DNA of 64,000 bases from Caballeronia sp. SEWSISQ10-4 2 (GTDB taxonomy: Bacteria; Pseudomonadota; Gammaproteobacteria; Burkholderiales; Burkholderiaceae). Where the stretch lies: positions 62,001 through 126,000 of the forward strand of contig NZ_JALPRJ010000001.1 in NCBI RefSeq assembly GCF_030464885.1, given 5' to 3'. Under the pieces are notes generated by a model. That model did no database searches. It was given only the letters and a program-made list of their open reading frames with translations, and was not told the DNA's origin. Shown piece after piece: positions 10,003 through 20,394 of the stretch (position 1 is its first letter; the number at the start of each line of letters is the position of its first letter). The position numbers were made by a program, and so were the translations under genes.

Positions 10003-10051
10003 CGCGCGTTGGCTTGGGCGTTGGGCCAATACTGATGCCCAAACCCCCACG

Positions 10052-12622
10052 CTACGCTTTTCCCGGCTCCGACGCCGTCGGAATCTGGGGCGGCACCTGG
10101 ACGGATTGATCGGTCGGCGGCGGCGCGGGCTGCGGCTCATGCGACACGTCCCGGGCCTTCGCGGCCGCGCTCCGCTCCACAGGCGACAATGGCACCGGCT
10201 CTGTCACCTCCTCCATCTCCTCCCACGACGTGTCTTTATTCGCCGCTTCCCGCGACACGCGCACCTGCATTTGCGGCACGGGAACGTCCATGCCGATCTC
10301 GTCCATCTTGCGCTTCACCCTTACGTTGAACGCCCGCGCGACGCTCCACTGCTGCAGCGGCAGCGTCTTGATCTGCCCTTTCACGACCATCCAGTTGGGA
10401 TCGAAACGGTCCAGTCCCCACACTTCGATCGGCCCCAGCATTTCGCGCCGGTATCGGAAATCGGCCATCAATTCCGCGCCGACCTCGCGAATCATCTGCG
10501 TGATCTGGTCGACATCGGCGGAAAACGGCACTCGCACCTCGAACACCGCATAAGCAAAATCGCGCGACAGGTTCTTCACCACCTTGATCTGCGAGAAAGG
10601 AATGGCGTGAATGGCGCCCTGCCCGTCACGCAGCCGCACGGTACGGATGGTCAGCGTTTCCACCACGCCCGCGTGGCCGCCGTCGACCTCGATCGAATCC
10701 CCAACGGAAATGGTGTCCTCGATGATGATAAAAAGCCCCGTGATCAGATCGGCCACCAGCGACTGCGCGCCGAAGCCCACCGCCAGCCCGATCACGCCGG
10801 CGCCGGCGAGCAGCGGCGTCACGTTCAACCCGAGATTGGCGGCAGTAACAATCGCCGCGACGCTCAGCAGTCCGACAAACACCACGTTGCGGATCAGCGG
10901 CAGCATGGTGCGCGCGCGCATGCTCGGACCGCGCCCCTTGCCGCGCGGCGTATTCGGATTGAGCGCCTCCTGAATCCCCGTATCGATCAGGATCCACGTC
11001 AGCCACGCGATGAGAATAGTCAGCAGGATCGCACTCACCGCGTGCGTGATGCCGCGCGCGGCGACGCTTTCTTCGGCGAGTTTCGTGAGCGAAAAACCCC
11101 AGAAACGCGACGCGAGTTCGAGGAAAACCATCCAGATGGCCAATACGACCAGACGGCCAAAAAACTTGAAAAGCCGACGCACGTAGGCCGATTGCCGGCG
11201 CGTCTTGCGCTGCGGCAAACGCGTCACGCGCAACACGACGGCGCTAAGAAACAGTCCGACCACCAACAGCCCAGCGGTTGCGATCGCCATCTGCAGCACG
11301 TTCTCGGAGGTCCCGATGCCCGCGAGCGTCGCGATCACCGACGCCGATGCAAGCAGCAGCATAGGTACCTGCCAGAGCGAGCCCACCACTTCGAACGTCT
11401 CCGTCGCGGCCTTGTGCCGGCTGCGCTGCTCGTACGAGCGGCTGCGGATCAGATGGGACACCGGCCGCTGGAACGCCAGCGTGAAATAGCCGGTCAGGAC
11501 CGCCGCGCTCATGTTCGCGACCGTCGCGAGCAGCGCGGACAGATTCGTGCCGAGTTGCTGCGCCACGTCGTAGTTCGATGCGGCGTCGCCCAGTGCGCCG
11601 AGCGTGCCGATCAGGAACAACAGGCGGCGCGCATGCAGAATCAGCAGATTCACCGCCACCCGCCGATGCGCCGAGCCGAACAGCGAAAACATGATCAGGC
11701 AGATCGACGAAAACACCGCACCCGCGACGATGGCGTAAGCCGTGACCATCGCAAGTGTGCGGCCGAGCGACACGGGCATCAGCCGCACAAAAGTGAGCGC
11801 CGCGATAAAAGCGAAGAGATACGGCCCGACTCGCCGCAGTGCGAAGATCAAGAGCTCGCTGGTGGTCGGATTGGGACGCAGGCCGAAATGCACGTTGTAA
11901 CGGGCGTGCAAGTACCGCTGGAAGTACACCAGCAGATAGGCGCACAGACCCCAACCTGCGAGTGTCAGGAAAGAGTTGAACAGCGTGCGCCCAAAGCTTT
12001 CACGGCTTTGGCCCGAGACGATGGTGAACAACTCGTTGCCGGCTGCATTCAGGCGGCCGCCCCAGTAGTTGAGCGGCGTATGGCCCCGACTGAAATCGGC
12101 CTCGATATTCGCCAGCCCCGACGCAATCGCACCCAGCAACCCAGTTTTCGGCGTGATGGCCGCGACGACCGCCGACGCTGCCGTCGATGCGCTCGCCGGC
12201 GCAGACACAGCAGCAGCCACGCCAGCCAGCGCTGCCGTGCCCGTGCCGTCGGACGCCGCGGCTGCGTCGGCGGGTTGCGCTGCGGCATCGGCGTCGCGCT
12301 TGGCGTCGCGGAGCTTTTTCAGTTGCGCGACCAGCGCCGTGCGTTGCCGGTCGCTGTCGAGCGTAGAGATAACCGTGTCGAGCGAGCGAGCGAGGTCCGC
12401 CTCGCTGGCCGGACTCGCCGCGGTGCCCGAGGCACCAGAAACAGCGGCGGAAGCCGATGCCGGGCCGGGTGCCGCAGGTTTGTTGATGAGCTCCTGAAAC
12501 GACGGCAGCGTGAGCGCCGGCGGTGCGGCATTGGCGTTCGGAGAGGTAACGGTGAGCGCCGCGCTGACCAACGCGGCAAATGCCAGCGCGCCAGCGAGCG
12601 CCCGGATGCAGCTTGGCTTCAT
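10052..12622 (-). CDS. Large MscS-type mechanosensitive ion channel protein
   Basis: This 856-residue protein starts at MKPSCIRALAGALAFAALVS, which with the following residues reads as a cleaved signal peptide ending near NANA. A periplasmic Ala-rich region follows, then several membrane segments (about residues 240-560), and the conserved MscS core at about 600-680 (PLLAGAGVIGLAVGFGAQSL, then a beta domain with DGQGAIHAIPFSQI). The cytoplasmic C-terminus ends in a Pro-rich tail. Such channels open under membrane tension and release solutes on osmotic downshift. The frame is open to 12694; I prefer 12622 because of the signal peptide. A very long antisense frame on the plus strand here is a codon-bias shadow. 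Confidence 0.9.
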   Translation of the reverse strand: MKPSCIRALAGALAFAALVSAALTVTSPNANAAPPALTLPSFQELINKPAAPGPASASAAVSGASGTAASPASEADLARSLDTVISTLDSDRQRTALVAQLKKLRDAKRDADAAAQPADAAAASDGTGTAALAGVAAAVSAPASASTAASAVVAAITPKTGLLGAIASGLANIEADFSRGHTPLNYWGGRLNAAGNELFTIVSGQSRESFGRTLFNSFLTLAGWGLCAYLLVYFQRYLHARYNVHFGLRPNPTTSELLIFALRRVGPYLFAFIAALTFVRLMPVSLGRTLAMVTAYAIVAGAVFSSICLIMFSLFGSAHRRVAVNLLILHARRLLFLIGTLGALGDAASNYDVAQQLGTNLSALLATVANMSAAVLTGYFTLAFQRPVSHLIRSRSYEQRSRHKAATETFEVVGSLWQVPMLLLASASVIATLAGIGTSENVLQMAIATAGLLVVGLFLSAVVLRVTRLPQRKTRRQSAYVRRLFKFFGRLVVLAIWMVFLELASRFWGFSLTKLAEESVAARGITHAVSAILLTILIAWLTWILIDTGIQEALNPNTPRGKGRGPSMRARTMLPLIRNVVFVGLLSVAAIVTAANLGLNVTPLLAGAGVIGLAVGFGAQSLVADLITGLFIIIEDTISVGDSIEVDGGHAGVVETLTIRTVRLRDGQGAIHAIPFSQIKVVKNLSRDFAYAVFEVRVPFSADVDQITQMIREVGAELMADFRYRREMLGPIEVWGLDRFDPNWMVVKGQIKTLPLQQWSVARAFNVRVKRKMDEIGMDVPVPQMQVRVSREAANKDTSWEEMEEVTEPVPLSPVERSAAAKARDVSHEPQPAPPPTDQSVQVPPQIPTASEPGKA

Positions 12623-12782
12623 GGCGGTGCGAAAAAGGTAAAAGACCGCCAGTTTAGCCGCTGCGCTGAAATTATCTTTAGACAAAACAGTCACGCGGGT
12701 AACGAGATGTTAGCCCGCAGCGACCTTGTTCGCGGCATTGAGAAGCACGACGGCACGCTCGAGAAGTCCAGTCGGCGCCCAC

Positions 12783-13280
12783 CTATTTGTCCATATCCGC
12801 GCGTGCATTTCCCGGGTCCGACGACGTACTGGACGAACCGCCCGAGCTCGTTCCCGACATTCCGCTGGTCGCGCCTTGAGCCGCCGCCGAGCTTGCCGAC
12901 CATGCCTGCAGCTTGCGTCCTGTGGCTTGCAGACCCGCGCCGGTATCGCTTGCGGCATTCACGATAGCCGCGTTTGTCGCACTGGCCGCGCCTTCCATGT
13001 TCGCACGCGCTGCTGCCGCCACGCTGCTCGCCGACATATCCGGCAACGTGCCCGCCGACTGCAAGTTCTGCTGCGCGGACTGCTTTACCGAGTCCGCCTG
13101 CTGGCCGACATAGCTCGCCGCCTGATCGAATTTCTGGCCCGCCTGGCTGGCCAGGTTATTCATCGCGCCGACAGCCTGCCCCGCCGCAGCTTCGTGCTTC
13201 TCGCACGCAGCCAGCAACCCAAGCGCCACCGCAGCGCCGGCCAGCCGGTTCATCCAGTTCTTTTGCATCGTTGTCATCAT
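12783..13280 (-). CDS. Ala/Ser-rich lipoprotein, unknown function
   Basis: This 165-residue protein has a basic start, a hydrophobic stretch and the lipobox LLAAC near residue 26 (GAAVALGLLAACEKHEAAAG), so it should be a lipid-anchored envelope protein. The mature part is low in complexity (Ala, Gln, Ser, Gly) with helical heptad-like segments such as AGQKFDQAASYVGQQADSV and a Ser/Gly-rich tail. Start choice is uncertain: ATG codons at 13280, 13277 and 13268 are all possible and none has a well-spaced ribosome site. It lies upstream of the MscS gene on the same strand with a 160-bp gap. Confidence 0.75.
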   Translation of the reverse strand: MMTTMQKNWMNRLAGAAVALGLLAACEKHEAAAGQAVGAMNNLASQAGQKFDQAASYVGQQADSVKQSAQQNLQSAGTLPDMSASSVAAAARANMEGAASATNAAIVNAASDTGAGLQATGRKLQAWSASSAAAQGATSGMSGTSSGGSSSTSSDPGNARADMDK

Positions 13281-13587
13281 CCTGTTGGGAGTGCCGACTT
13301 GCCGCCCACCCGATGGTTACATTCGCCGGTTCAACGGCTCACTCGAGACTCATGATAACCGTGCGCGCTCAGCCCCCATCTTTCCGGGGTGCAACGCTGG
13401 CCGTTCGGCCGGGTTTCGGGCACGTTCCTGACAAACGGCACTAGTGCCACGAGCAAAGCCACCAGCACCGTCTCGCAACGTTGACAATCCAACCCGCTTT
13501 AAGACGCTTCTGATTCATTTCATCGACGCCAGTTCTTACAGTGCTGGCCATCCCTGAATTCGATATTGAAGTGTTGCCTTGACCCTG
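13281..13587. other. Non-coding gap between divergent genes
   Basis: This stretch of about 300 bp separates the lipoprotein gene (minus) from a small membrane protein gene (plus) and probably holds both promoters. I see no convincing gene, repeat or RNA in it. Confidence 0.4.
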
Positions 13588-13887
13588 ATGAATCTGCTGA
13601 TTGCCCTCGTTGCCGGGCTGATCCTCTTCGAACCGTTCACGCGCACGCCGATGTCGCGTTCCGTGCGTTTTTCCGGCCACCGCGACCGGGCCAAGCGCGC
13701 CTTTGCGCAAGCGGGCGTAGCGCTGGTCGCGGCCATGATCGTCGCGACGAGCAATCCCGAGCCTCAGCAGGTTTCTCCGGTACTCGTGTTCGGCAGTGCG
13801 GCAATATTAGGTATCGCAGGAATCTATTGGGCGTTGCGCGGCCGGCGCCTGCTAAAACCGGGCAAGATATTCACCGCGCACCGCTAG
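13588..13887 (+). CDS. Small two-helix membrane protein, unknown function
   Basis: This 99-residue protein starts at ATG 13588 (MNLLIALVAGLILFEPFTRT); an in-frame TTG at 13579 is the alternative. Hydrophobic segments are at about residues 1-15, 40-53 (AGVALVAAMIVAT) and 63-80 (VLVFGSAAILGIAGIYWAL), separated by a basic loop (SGHRDRAKRAF). No family is recognised. The codon bias fits the chromosome, and it is divergent from the lipoprotein gene. Confidence 0.5.
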   Translation: MNLLIALVAGLILFEPFTRTPMSRSVRFSGHRDRAKRAFAQAGVALVAAMIVATSNPEPQQVSPVLVFGSAAILGIAGIYWALRGRRLLKPGKIFTAHR

Positions 13888-14218
13888 TGGCATTGATAAG
13901 GACATCTGTCCTGCGCGCGGGTGTATCTCACCGTGTCCTTTCGCTTTAAAAAGGCATAACCTTGATGGCGAAAAACCCCGCATCTTTGTAGTTCACCTGA
14001 AAATACTAAACACGCGGGGGAACGAAGCGGTATAAAAAGAAAATAAGATGGCGTAAGGATTTGAATAGCCGATGCGCCACGTCGAGCGTCCATCGCCTTT
14101 GACACCGCGGCAAGTCCGTACCAGTCAGCAGCGCTTTTCCGTACACGCACATACGAACGCAGCACACGCCCATAGGCCGCGACGGCCACAGCGCTTTTGC
14201 GAGAGCCTTTGACGAACC

Positions 14219-14251
14219 AAAAAAAAAGGCGCTACGTTGCCGTAGCGCCTT
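14219..14251 (-). terminator. Intrinsic terminator, minus strand
   Basis: AAGGCGCTACG (14226-14236) pairs perfectly with CGTAGCGCCTT (14241-14251) around TTGC. The run of A at 14219-14227 gives a nine-base U tract on the minus-strand RNA. Confidence 0.85.
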
Positions 14252-14366
14252 AAAAGTTCTAGCCATTCCGAGGGCCGTGCTAGAACCTGAGAGCTGGTTA
14301 TCGATCGCAATTCGACGCGCGCAACTAGCGCTTCCGGAGTGCTTTCGAAATCGGGTTCCATTTTTT
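14219..14366 (-). ncRNA. Candidate small RNA ending in a strong intrinsic terminator
   Basis: On the minus strand TTGACT (14381-14386) followed 15 bases later by TAAAAA resembles a sigma-70 promoter. About 140 bases downstream is a perfect 11-bp hairpin with a TTGC loop followed by nine T. No gene on this strand precedes the terminator, so a short independent transcript is the simplest reading. A 78-codon frame (start 14361) reads through the terminator stem and T tract and is therefore less likely to be translated in full. The 5' end is an estimate. No known RNA family is recognised. Confidence 0.4.
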
Positions 14367-14575
14367 ACGTTATGCGAAACCTAGTCAAGCGAAATTTCGA
14401 GGATTGAGCGATTATCTAGCGGTATGGTACGCGGGTTTAATGACAAAAACGGGTCCAGCAAATACACGTTTTCATTGCTGGTTGATACGATTCCGGCAAG
14501 CGGAGACGCGCGTACTCAGTCAGCTTCGATGAATGGCGTCTCCAGCCTTTCCAACGAAACCAAGTTCCAAAAATA

Positions 14576-15406
14576 ATGCACACCACTGAGAGCCGGCCTT
14601 CGAGCCGGGAAAAGGAAAAAGGGCGTGATGGGGAAGAAGTCGTCGCGTTGTCGCGAGGCCTCGACGTACTCAGGCGAATCGCCGCCGCCGACGCTCCGGT
14701 CAGCAATCGTGAACTAGCCGAATGGACGGGCATTCCGAAGCCGACCATCTCGCGGTTGACGGCGACCCTCGTGAGCGCCAATTTGTTGTTTCAATTACCC
14801 GACAGTGAGCGGTTCGTGCTCACGGCCTCGGTGCTGGAGTTGAGCAATGGTTTCCTGCGCAACTTCGACATCCGTGCACGCGCACGGCCGTTTCTCATCG
14901 AACTGGCGGACCGGACTACGCTGAGCGTTCATCTGGCCGTACGCGACCGGCTGGACATGGTCGTGATCGATACCATCCGGCCACGCTCGGCCGTGCTTGT
15001 ATCGCGGCTGGAAGTGGGCGCACGGATGGATCTGGGACGCACCGCTGTCGGCCGCGCGTATCTGGCGGCGCTGGGCGAAGCCGACCGGATCGGTCTGCTC
15101 GACAGTCTGCGGACCGCTTCGGGCGACGACTGGCCGAGCATCGACAGCAGCCTGAAGCCTGGCCTGGAAGACGCGGTGCGCCGTGGCTTCGCCATCTCCA
15201 CCGGTGACTGGCACCAGGGGCTCAATGCCGTGGCGGCGGGTTTCGTCGGGCCGTCGGGGCAACGTTATGCGGTCAATTGCGGCGGCGCCGAGTACCAGGC
15301 ACCGCGGGACGCACTACTGAACAAGGTCGCGCCGGCCCTGCTCGAGTGCGTCGCGAAGATCACGCATGAGATCGGCGGAACACCGTCGGCGCGCCTGAGC
15401 GAATAA
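14576..15406 (+). CDS. IclR family transcriptional regulator
   Basis: This 276-residue protein has an N-terminal winged helix (about residues 22-85, ALSRGLDVLRRIAAADAPVS and ELAEWTGIPKPTISRLTATL) and a C-terminal IclR effector domain (about 95-265, with RTAVGRAYLAAL and GLNAVAAGF). IclR proteins control catabolic or efflux genes in response to small aromatic or organic acids. There is no clear ribosome site before the ATG. It precedes the mdtABC-like operon on the same strand, but the gap is 469 bp, so it may be a separate unit; regulation of the pump is possible but unproven. Confidence 0.9.
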   Translation: MHTTESRPSSREKEKGRDGEEVVALSRGLDVLRRIAAADAPVSNRELAEWTGIPKPTISRLTATLVSANLLFQLPDSERFVLTASVLELSNGFLRNFDIRARARPFLIELADRTTLSVHLAVRDRLDMVVIDTIRPRSAVLVSRLEVGARMDLGRTAVGRAYLAALGEADRIGLLDSLRTASGDDWPSIDSSLKPGLEDAVRRGFAISTGDWHQGLNAVAAGFVGPSGQRYAVNCGGAEYQAPRDALLNKVAPALLECVAKITHEIGGTPSARLSE

Positions 15407-15875
15407 CGCGCCGCCGCCTGATCGACGGCGAAACACCTCATGTGCCGCTTTGCACCTGCACCGGCATCTAGGGCGTTTCGTCGTCGATCACCTTGTCCTG
15501 CGCATCTTCCCGGCCCACGCGGTTTCGTCCAAGGCGATGCGTAACAACCTCTTTGCGTGACTCGCAAACGCACAAGACGATACGATGTCGCCGCGCCTTC
15601 TGAACGCCCTTTTCGAATTGCCTTCTGTCCCACCCGGCACTCGTAACGTTCGTAATCAATCGAAAGAAAGATAGCTGGACTGCAACGAAGCACGGGACGT
15701 AGCATCATGCTTCGCGCGCCCGGCCAATCTTTCAAAGCTTTCGCTCTGGTGACTGCTCCAGGCGCCTATGGCGTTTTCGGCACGCATCAGGATCCGTCCG
15801 CTCAAACGCCCAAATCAACGCGCCAGCACCTCAAGACAGTTTCCGAGCCCACCGACTCACCGAGCCACTGAAACG
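15407..15875. other. Non-coding gap before the RND efflux operon
   Basis: About 470 bp between the IclR gene and mdtA. Two overlapping minus-strand frames (15468-15659 and 15265-15735) have no recognisable domain, and one overlaps the IclR gene. The promoter of the pump operon is expected here, but I cannot point to a clear one. Confidence 0.4.
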
Positions 15876-17237
15876 ATGGACGAACAGAAAAACCACCCAG
15901 CGCCACCGCCTCACTCTGAACGCCGTTCGCCCACCTCCCAAGCCTCGACTCCCCCTCTGTCAGCCTCCCAGCCTCGCCGGCGCCGGCTTCTGTGGATCGT
16001 CGTCATAGTCCTGATCGTGGCGGGTTTGTTCGCATGGCATCCGTGGAACCGGGGCAGCGCGAATAACCCGCAGCAGCAGGCAGGCGGCGGGCGGCGCGGT
16101 GGTGGTCCCGGCGGTCCGGGCATGCCTGCTCCGCCGCAGCCCGTGCATGTCGCTACGGTGACGCAAGGCGAAATGCCGGTGGTGATCAACTCGCTCGGGA
16201 CGGTGACGCCGCTGGCGTCAGTGACGGTCAAGACGCTGCTCAACGGCACATTGCAGGACGTCGCCTTCCAGGAAGGCCAGATGGTCAGGAAGGGGGACGT
16301 GCTGGCGCAGATCGATCCGCGCCCTTACGAGATCTCGCTGCGCAATGCACAAGGCACGCTTGCCAAGGACCAGGCGCTGCTACAAACGGCGCGCCTGGAC
16401 TTGAAGCGTTACCAGATGCTGCTCTCGCAAGACTCGATCGCGAGCCAGCAGGTGGACACGCAGGCGTCGCTCGTCCAGCAACTCGAAGGCACAGTGAAGG
16501 CGGACCAGGCGAGCGTGGATACCTTCAGGCTCGACCTCACCTATGCGCGCATTACGGCGCCGGTGTCGGGCCGTGTCGGTTTGCGGCAGGTCGATCCGGG
16601 CAATTATGTAACGACAGGTGACACGAACGGTGTCGTCGTCATCACGCAACTGCAGCCTATCAGCGTCATCTTCACGACCTCTGAAGACAATCTCGCCGCC
16701 ATTCTGAAACCGCTGCATGCCGGCACGAAGATGTCGGTGACCGCTTATGACCGCGCGAACACCACGTCGCTCGAAAGCGGCTACCTTGAAACCATCGACA
16801 ACCAGATCGACACCACCACGGGTACCGTCAAGCTGCGCGCGCGCTTCGACAACAAGGAAAGCATGCTGTTTCCGAACCAGTTCGTGAACACGAAACTGCT
16901 CGTCAATGTCATCAAGGACGCGACCATCGTGCCCACGCCCGCGGTGCTGAACGGCTCGTCGGGCGCGTTTGTGTATGTGGTGAAGCCGGACAATTCGGTG
17001 ACAGTGCGTAACGTGAAGATCGGCCCGATCGATGGTGAACGCACCAGCATCAAGACAGGTCTGCAAGTGGGTGAACGCGTGGTGATCGACGGCTCCGACC
17101 GGCTGAAGGAAGGTGCGAAGATCACTATTCCGGCAGACAAACCCAAAGCTGCTTCAGGTGCTTCCGGGGTTGCTGCTTCGGGTGCCATAGGCGCGTCGGA
17201 CGCGCGTCGTGGCCACCATCGTCCGGCGTCGCAATGA
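15876..17237 (+). CDS. mdtA: RND efflux periplasmic adaptor subunit, MdtA-like
   Basis: This 453-residue membrane fusion protein starts at the ATG at 15876 (MDEQKNHPAPPP). Basic residues and one membrane segment (LLWIVVIVLIVAGLFAW, about 38-55) follow, then a Gly-rich linker (GGGRRGGGPGGPGMPAPPQP). The adaptor domains come next: barrel-sandwich halves (LNGTLQDVAFQEGQMVRKGD and DLTYARITAPVSGRVGL), an alpha-hairpin between them, and a beta-barrel. It should link the inner-membrane pump to an outer-membrane channel. The open frame starts earlier (15768), but that part is unlike the family. It is first in an operon with two RND permeases. No TolC-type channel gene is present, so one encoded elsewhere must be used. 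Confidence 0.92.
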   Translation: MDEQKNHPAPPPHSERRSPTSQASTPPLSASQPRRRRLLWIVVIVLIVAGLFAWHPWNRGSANNPQQQAGGGRRGGGPGGPGMPAPPQPVHVATVTQGEMPVVINSLGTVTPLASVTVKTLLNGTLQDVAFQEGQMVRKGDVLAQIDPRPYEISLRNAQGTLAKDQALLQTARLDLKRYQMLLSQDSIASQQVDTQASLVQQLEGTVKADQASVDTFRLDLTYARITAPVSGRVGLRQVDPGNYVTTGDTNGVVVITQLQPISVIFTTSEDNLAAILKPLHAGTKMSVTAYDRANTTSLESGYLETIDNQIDTTTGTVKLRARFDNKESMLFPNQFVNTKLLVNVIKDATIVPTPAVLNGSSGAFVYVVKPDNSVTVRNVKIGPIDGERTSIKTGLQVGERVVIDGSDRLKEGAKITIPADKPKAASGASGVAASGAIGASDARRGHHRPASQ

Positions 17238-17270
17238 TGCACTCATGATCCATAACCGCACTGCACCCGC

Positions 17271-20200
17271 ATGAATCCATCGCGTCTATTTATCCTGCGT
17301 CCGGTCGGCACGGCGCTGCTGATGGCGGCAATCATGCTGGTCGGCCTCGTCGCGCTGCGCTTCTTGCCGCTCTCCGCGCTGCCGGCCGTCGACTACCCGA
17401 CTATCCAGGTGCAGACGTTCTATCCGGGCGCGTCGCCGGACGTGATGACCACCTCGGTCACCGCGCCGCTTGAAAAGCAGTTCGGGCAGATGGCCAGCCT
17501 GAACCAGATGTCGTCGCAGAGTTCGGCGGGCGCGTCCGTCATCACGCTGCAATTCAGTCTCGACCTGCCGCTCGACATCGCCGAGCAGGAAGTGCAGGCG
17601 GCCATCAACGCAGCGGGCAACCTGCTGCCGTCCGACCTGCCCGCACCGCCGATCTACGCGAAAGTGAATCCCGCCGACGCCCCCATCATCACGCTTGCGA
17701 TCAGTTCGAAGACCTTGCCGCTCACGCAAGTCCAGGATCTCGCCGACACCCGTCTTGCGCAGAAGATCTCGCAGGTCGGGGGCGTGGGGCTGGTGTCGGT
17801 CAGCGGCGGCAATCGCCCGGCTGTTCGGATCCAGGCGAACACACGCGCACTGGCGTCGTACGGCCTGAACATCGACGACTTGCGCACCACTATTTCGAAC
17901 CTGAACGTCAACACGCCAAAGGGTAGTTTCGACGGCCCTTCGCGCGCCTACACGATCAACGCGAACGACCAGCTCACCGACGCCAACGCCTACCAGAGCG
18001 CGGTCATCGCTTACAAGAACGGCCGGCCGGTGATGCTGACCGACGTCGCAACGGTCGTCCAGGGTCCGGAAAACACCAAGCTCGGCGCGTGGGTGGACAA
18101 CACGCCGGCCATCATCCTGAACGTGCAGCGCCAGCCGGGTGCGAACGTGATCGCAGTGGTCGACGGCATCAAGGCAATCCTGCCGCAATTGCAAGCGGCG
18201 CTGCCCGCCGCGCTCGACGTGCGCATCGTCACCGACCGCACCACGACCATTCGCGCCTCGGTGCGCGACGTACAGTTCGAGCTAGCGCTTTCCGTGGTGC
18301 TGGTCGTGCTGGTGATCTACCTGTTCCTCGCGAACGTCTGGGCGACGCTGATCCCGAGTTTGTCGGTCCCTGTTTCGCTGATCGGCACGCTTGCCGTGAT
18401 GTATCTGTGCGGCTTCTCGCTTGACAACCTTTCGCTGATGGCCTTGACCATTGCGACGGGTTTTGTCGTCGACGACGCCATCGTGATGATCGAGAACATC
18501 GCGCGTTACGTGGAGGACGGCGAGTCGCCGCTCGAAGCGGCGCTGAAGGGTTCCAAGCAGATCGGCTTCACGATCATTTCGCTGACCGTATCGTTGATCG
18601 CGGTGCTGATTCCGCTTTTGTTCATGGGCGATGTGGTCGGGCGCCTGTTCCACGAATTCGCGATCACGCTCGCGGTGACCATCGTGATCTCGGCAATCGT
18701 CTCGCTCACGCTCGTGCCCATGCTCTGCGCGAAGCTGCTGCGGCATACCCCGCCGAAGGAGAGCGGTCGCTTCGAAGCGCGCGCGCATCAATTCATCGAT
18801 TACGTGATCGGGCGTTATGGCGTCGCGCTGACATGGGTGCTCGACCGGCAGCGTTCGACCCTGGTGGTCGCGCTGCTCACGCTCATTCTCACCGCCCTGC
18901 TCTACATCTGGATTCCGAAAGGCTTCTTCCCGATCCAGGATACCGGCGTGATCCAGGCGATTACGCAAGCGCCGCAAGCCGCTTCGTACCAGGCAGTGGC
19001 CGAGCAACAGCAGGCGCTTGCCGCGCAGGTCCTGAAGAGCCCCGACATCGAGAGCCTGACGTCGTTCATCGGCGTGGATGGAACCAATATCACGCTGAAC
19101 AGCGGCCGGATGCTGATCAACCTGAAACCGCGCGACGACCGCAGCAACACGTCGAGCGACGTGATCCGCGCGCTGCAGAAGGACGTGGCGAACATTCCGG
19201 GCATCCGGCTCTACATGCAGCCGGTGCAGGACTTGACCATCGATTCCACCGTCAGCCCGACGCAATACCAGTTCATGCTGACCGACCCGAATTCGGCCGA
19301 GTTCGCGGAATGGGTGCCGAAACTGACCGCGCGCTTGCAGCAATCGCCTGAACTGGCGGATGTCGCGACCGACCTGCAGCAGAACGGCCAGTCGGTGTAC
19401 GTGGAAATCGACCGGGCGACGGCTGCGCGCTTCGGCATTACGCCGGCTACCGTCGATAACGCCCTCTACGACGCATTCGGCCAGCGCATCATTTCGACCA
19501 TCTTCACGCAGTCGAACCAGTATCGCGTGATCCTGGAATCCCAGCCGACCGACGCGCACTACAGCGAGACGCTGAACGGCATCTATCTGCCGTCCTCAAC
19601 GGCCACGAGCGGGCAAGTGCCGCTATCGACCATCGCGAGCTTCCATGAGCGTGCCGCGCCGCTGCTGGTCACGCACCTCGGCCAGTTCCCCGCGACCACG
19701 GTCTCGTTCAACCTCGCCCCCGGCGCGTCGCTCGGCGCGGCGGTGAAAGCGATCGATCAGGCGAAGCAGGACATCGGCTTGCCTGCGTCGTTCCAGATTC
19801 GCTTCCAGGGCGCGGCGCTCGCCTTCCAGGCGTCGCTGTCAAACGAGCTGTTCCTGATCCTCGCCGCGATCGTCACCATGTACATCGTGCTGGGCGTGCT
19901 GTACGAAAGCTTCATTCACCCGATCACGATTCTGTCGACGCTGCCGTCGGCAGGCGTTGGCGCGCTGCTTTCGCTGATGATCACCGGGCACGACCTCGAC
20001 ATCATCGGGATCATCGGCATCGTGCTGCTGATCGGCATCGTGAAAAAGAACGCCATCATGATGATCGACTTCGCGCTGGAAGCCGAACGCGAACAAGGCA
20101 AGAGTCCACGCGATGCGATCTATCAGGCGTGTTTGCTGCGCTTCCGGCCCATCCTGATGACGACCATGGCTGCGCTCCTCGGCGCCTTGCCGCTGATGCT

Positions 20201-20390
20201 CGGCTGGGGTGCGGGCTCTGAACTGAGGCGGCCGCTGGGCATTGCGATCGTGGGTGGTTTGATCGTGTCGCAAGCGCTTACGCTATTCACTACGCCGGTG
20301 ATCTATCTCGGCTTCGATTCGCTCGCCCGCCGCGTGCGAGCGCGTTTCCACCGGGACGCGCCGCCACGCCCGGCTAGCGAAACGGAGTAA
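17271..20390 (+). CDS. mdtB: RND multidrug efflux permease, MdtB-like
   Basis: This 1039-residue inner-membrane pump has the standard RND architecture: TM1, a large periplasmic loop, TM2-6, a second loop and TM7-12. Hallmarks are [20 protein letters not shown] near the N-terminus, [22 protein letters not shown] in TM4 (proton relay Asp pair) and [20 protein letters not shown] near TM10-11. MdtB and MdtC form a heterotrimer with MdtA, expelling drugs and bile-salt-like compounds in known cases. It starts 33 bp after mdtA and ends 4 bp before the next permease. Confidence 0.93.
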   Translation: MNPSRLFILRPVGTALLMAAIMLVGLVALRFLPLSALPAVDYPTIQVQTFYPGASPDVMTTSVTAPLEKQFGQMASLNQMSSQSSAGASVITLQFSLDLPLDIAEQEVQAAINAAGNLLPSDLPAPPIYAKVNPADAPIITLAISSKTLPLTQVQDLADTRLAQKISQVGGVGLVSVSGGNRPAVRIQANTRALASYGLNIDDLRTTISNLNVNTPKGSFDGPSRAYTINANDQLTDANAYQSAVIAYKNGRPVMLTDVATVVQGPENTKLGAWVDNTPAIILNVQRQPGANVIAVVDGIKAILPQLQAALPAALDVRIVTDRTTTIRASVRDVQFELALSVVLVVLVIYLFLANVWATLIPSLSVPVSLIGTLAVMYLCGFSLDNLSLMALTIATGFVVDDAIVMIENIARYVEDGESPLEAALKGSKQIGFTIISLTVSLIAVLIPLLFMGDVVGRLFHEFAITLAVTIVISAIVSLTLVPMLCAKLLRHTPPKESGRFEARAHQFIDYVIGRYGVALTWVLDRQRSTLVVALLTLILTALLYIWIPKGFFPIQDTGVIQAITQAPQAASYQAVAEQQQALAAQVLKSPDIESLTSFIGVDGTNITLNSGRMLINLKPRDDRSNTSSDVIRALQKDVANIPGIRLYMQPVQDLTIDSTVSPTQYQFMLTDPNSAEFAEWVPKLTARLQQSPELADVATDLQQNGQSVYVEIDRATAARFGITPATVDNALYDAFGQRIISTIFTQSNQYRVILESQPTDAHYSETLNGIYLPSSTATSGQVPLSTIASFHERAAPLLVTHLGQFPATTVSFNLAPGASLGAAVKAIDQAKQDIGLPASFQIRFQGAALAFQASLSNELFLILAAIVTMYIVLGVLYESFIHPITILSTLPSAGVGALLSLMITGHDLDIIGIIGIVLLIGIVKKNAIMMIDFALEAEREQGKSPRDAIYQACLLRFRPILMTTMAALLGALPLMLGWGAGSELRRPLGIAIVGGLIVSQALTLFTTPVIYLGFDSLARRVRARFHRDAPPRPASETE

Positions 20391-20394
20391 GCGC

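Larger units (their letters stand above)
13888..14575. other. Long non-coding region with a minus-strand transcript signature
   Basis: Nearly 700 bp without a convincing protein gene. The right half carries a minus-strand promoter-like sequence and terminator (listed separately). The left half (13888-14215) shows nothing I can name. Short frames in it are disrupted by, or run through, the terminator hairpin. Confidence 0.5.

Noticed and set aside
9935-12967. A 1010-codon open frame on the plus strand
   Set aside because: It is antisense to the MscS-type channel gene, rich in Arg, His and Gln without any domain, and is explained by the codon bias of GC-rich DNA. The minus-strand protein has clear motifs.
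14125-14361. A 78-codon frame through the small-RNA terminator
   Set aside because: The intrinsic terminator and T tract fall inside it, so full-length translation is unlikely; retained only as a possible short peptide in the finding.
15468-15659. A 63-codon minus-strand frame before mdtA
   Set aside because: Starts with TTG without a ribosome site and competes with a second overlapping frame; no family recognised.
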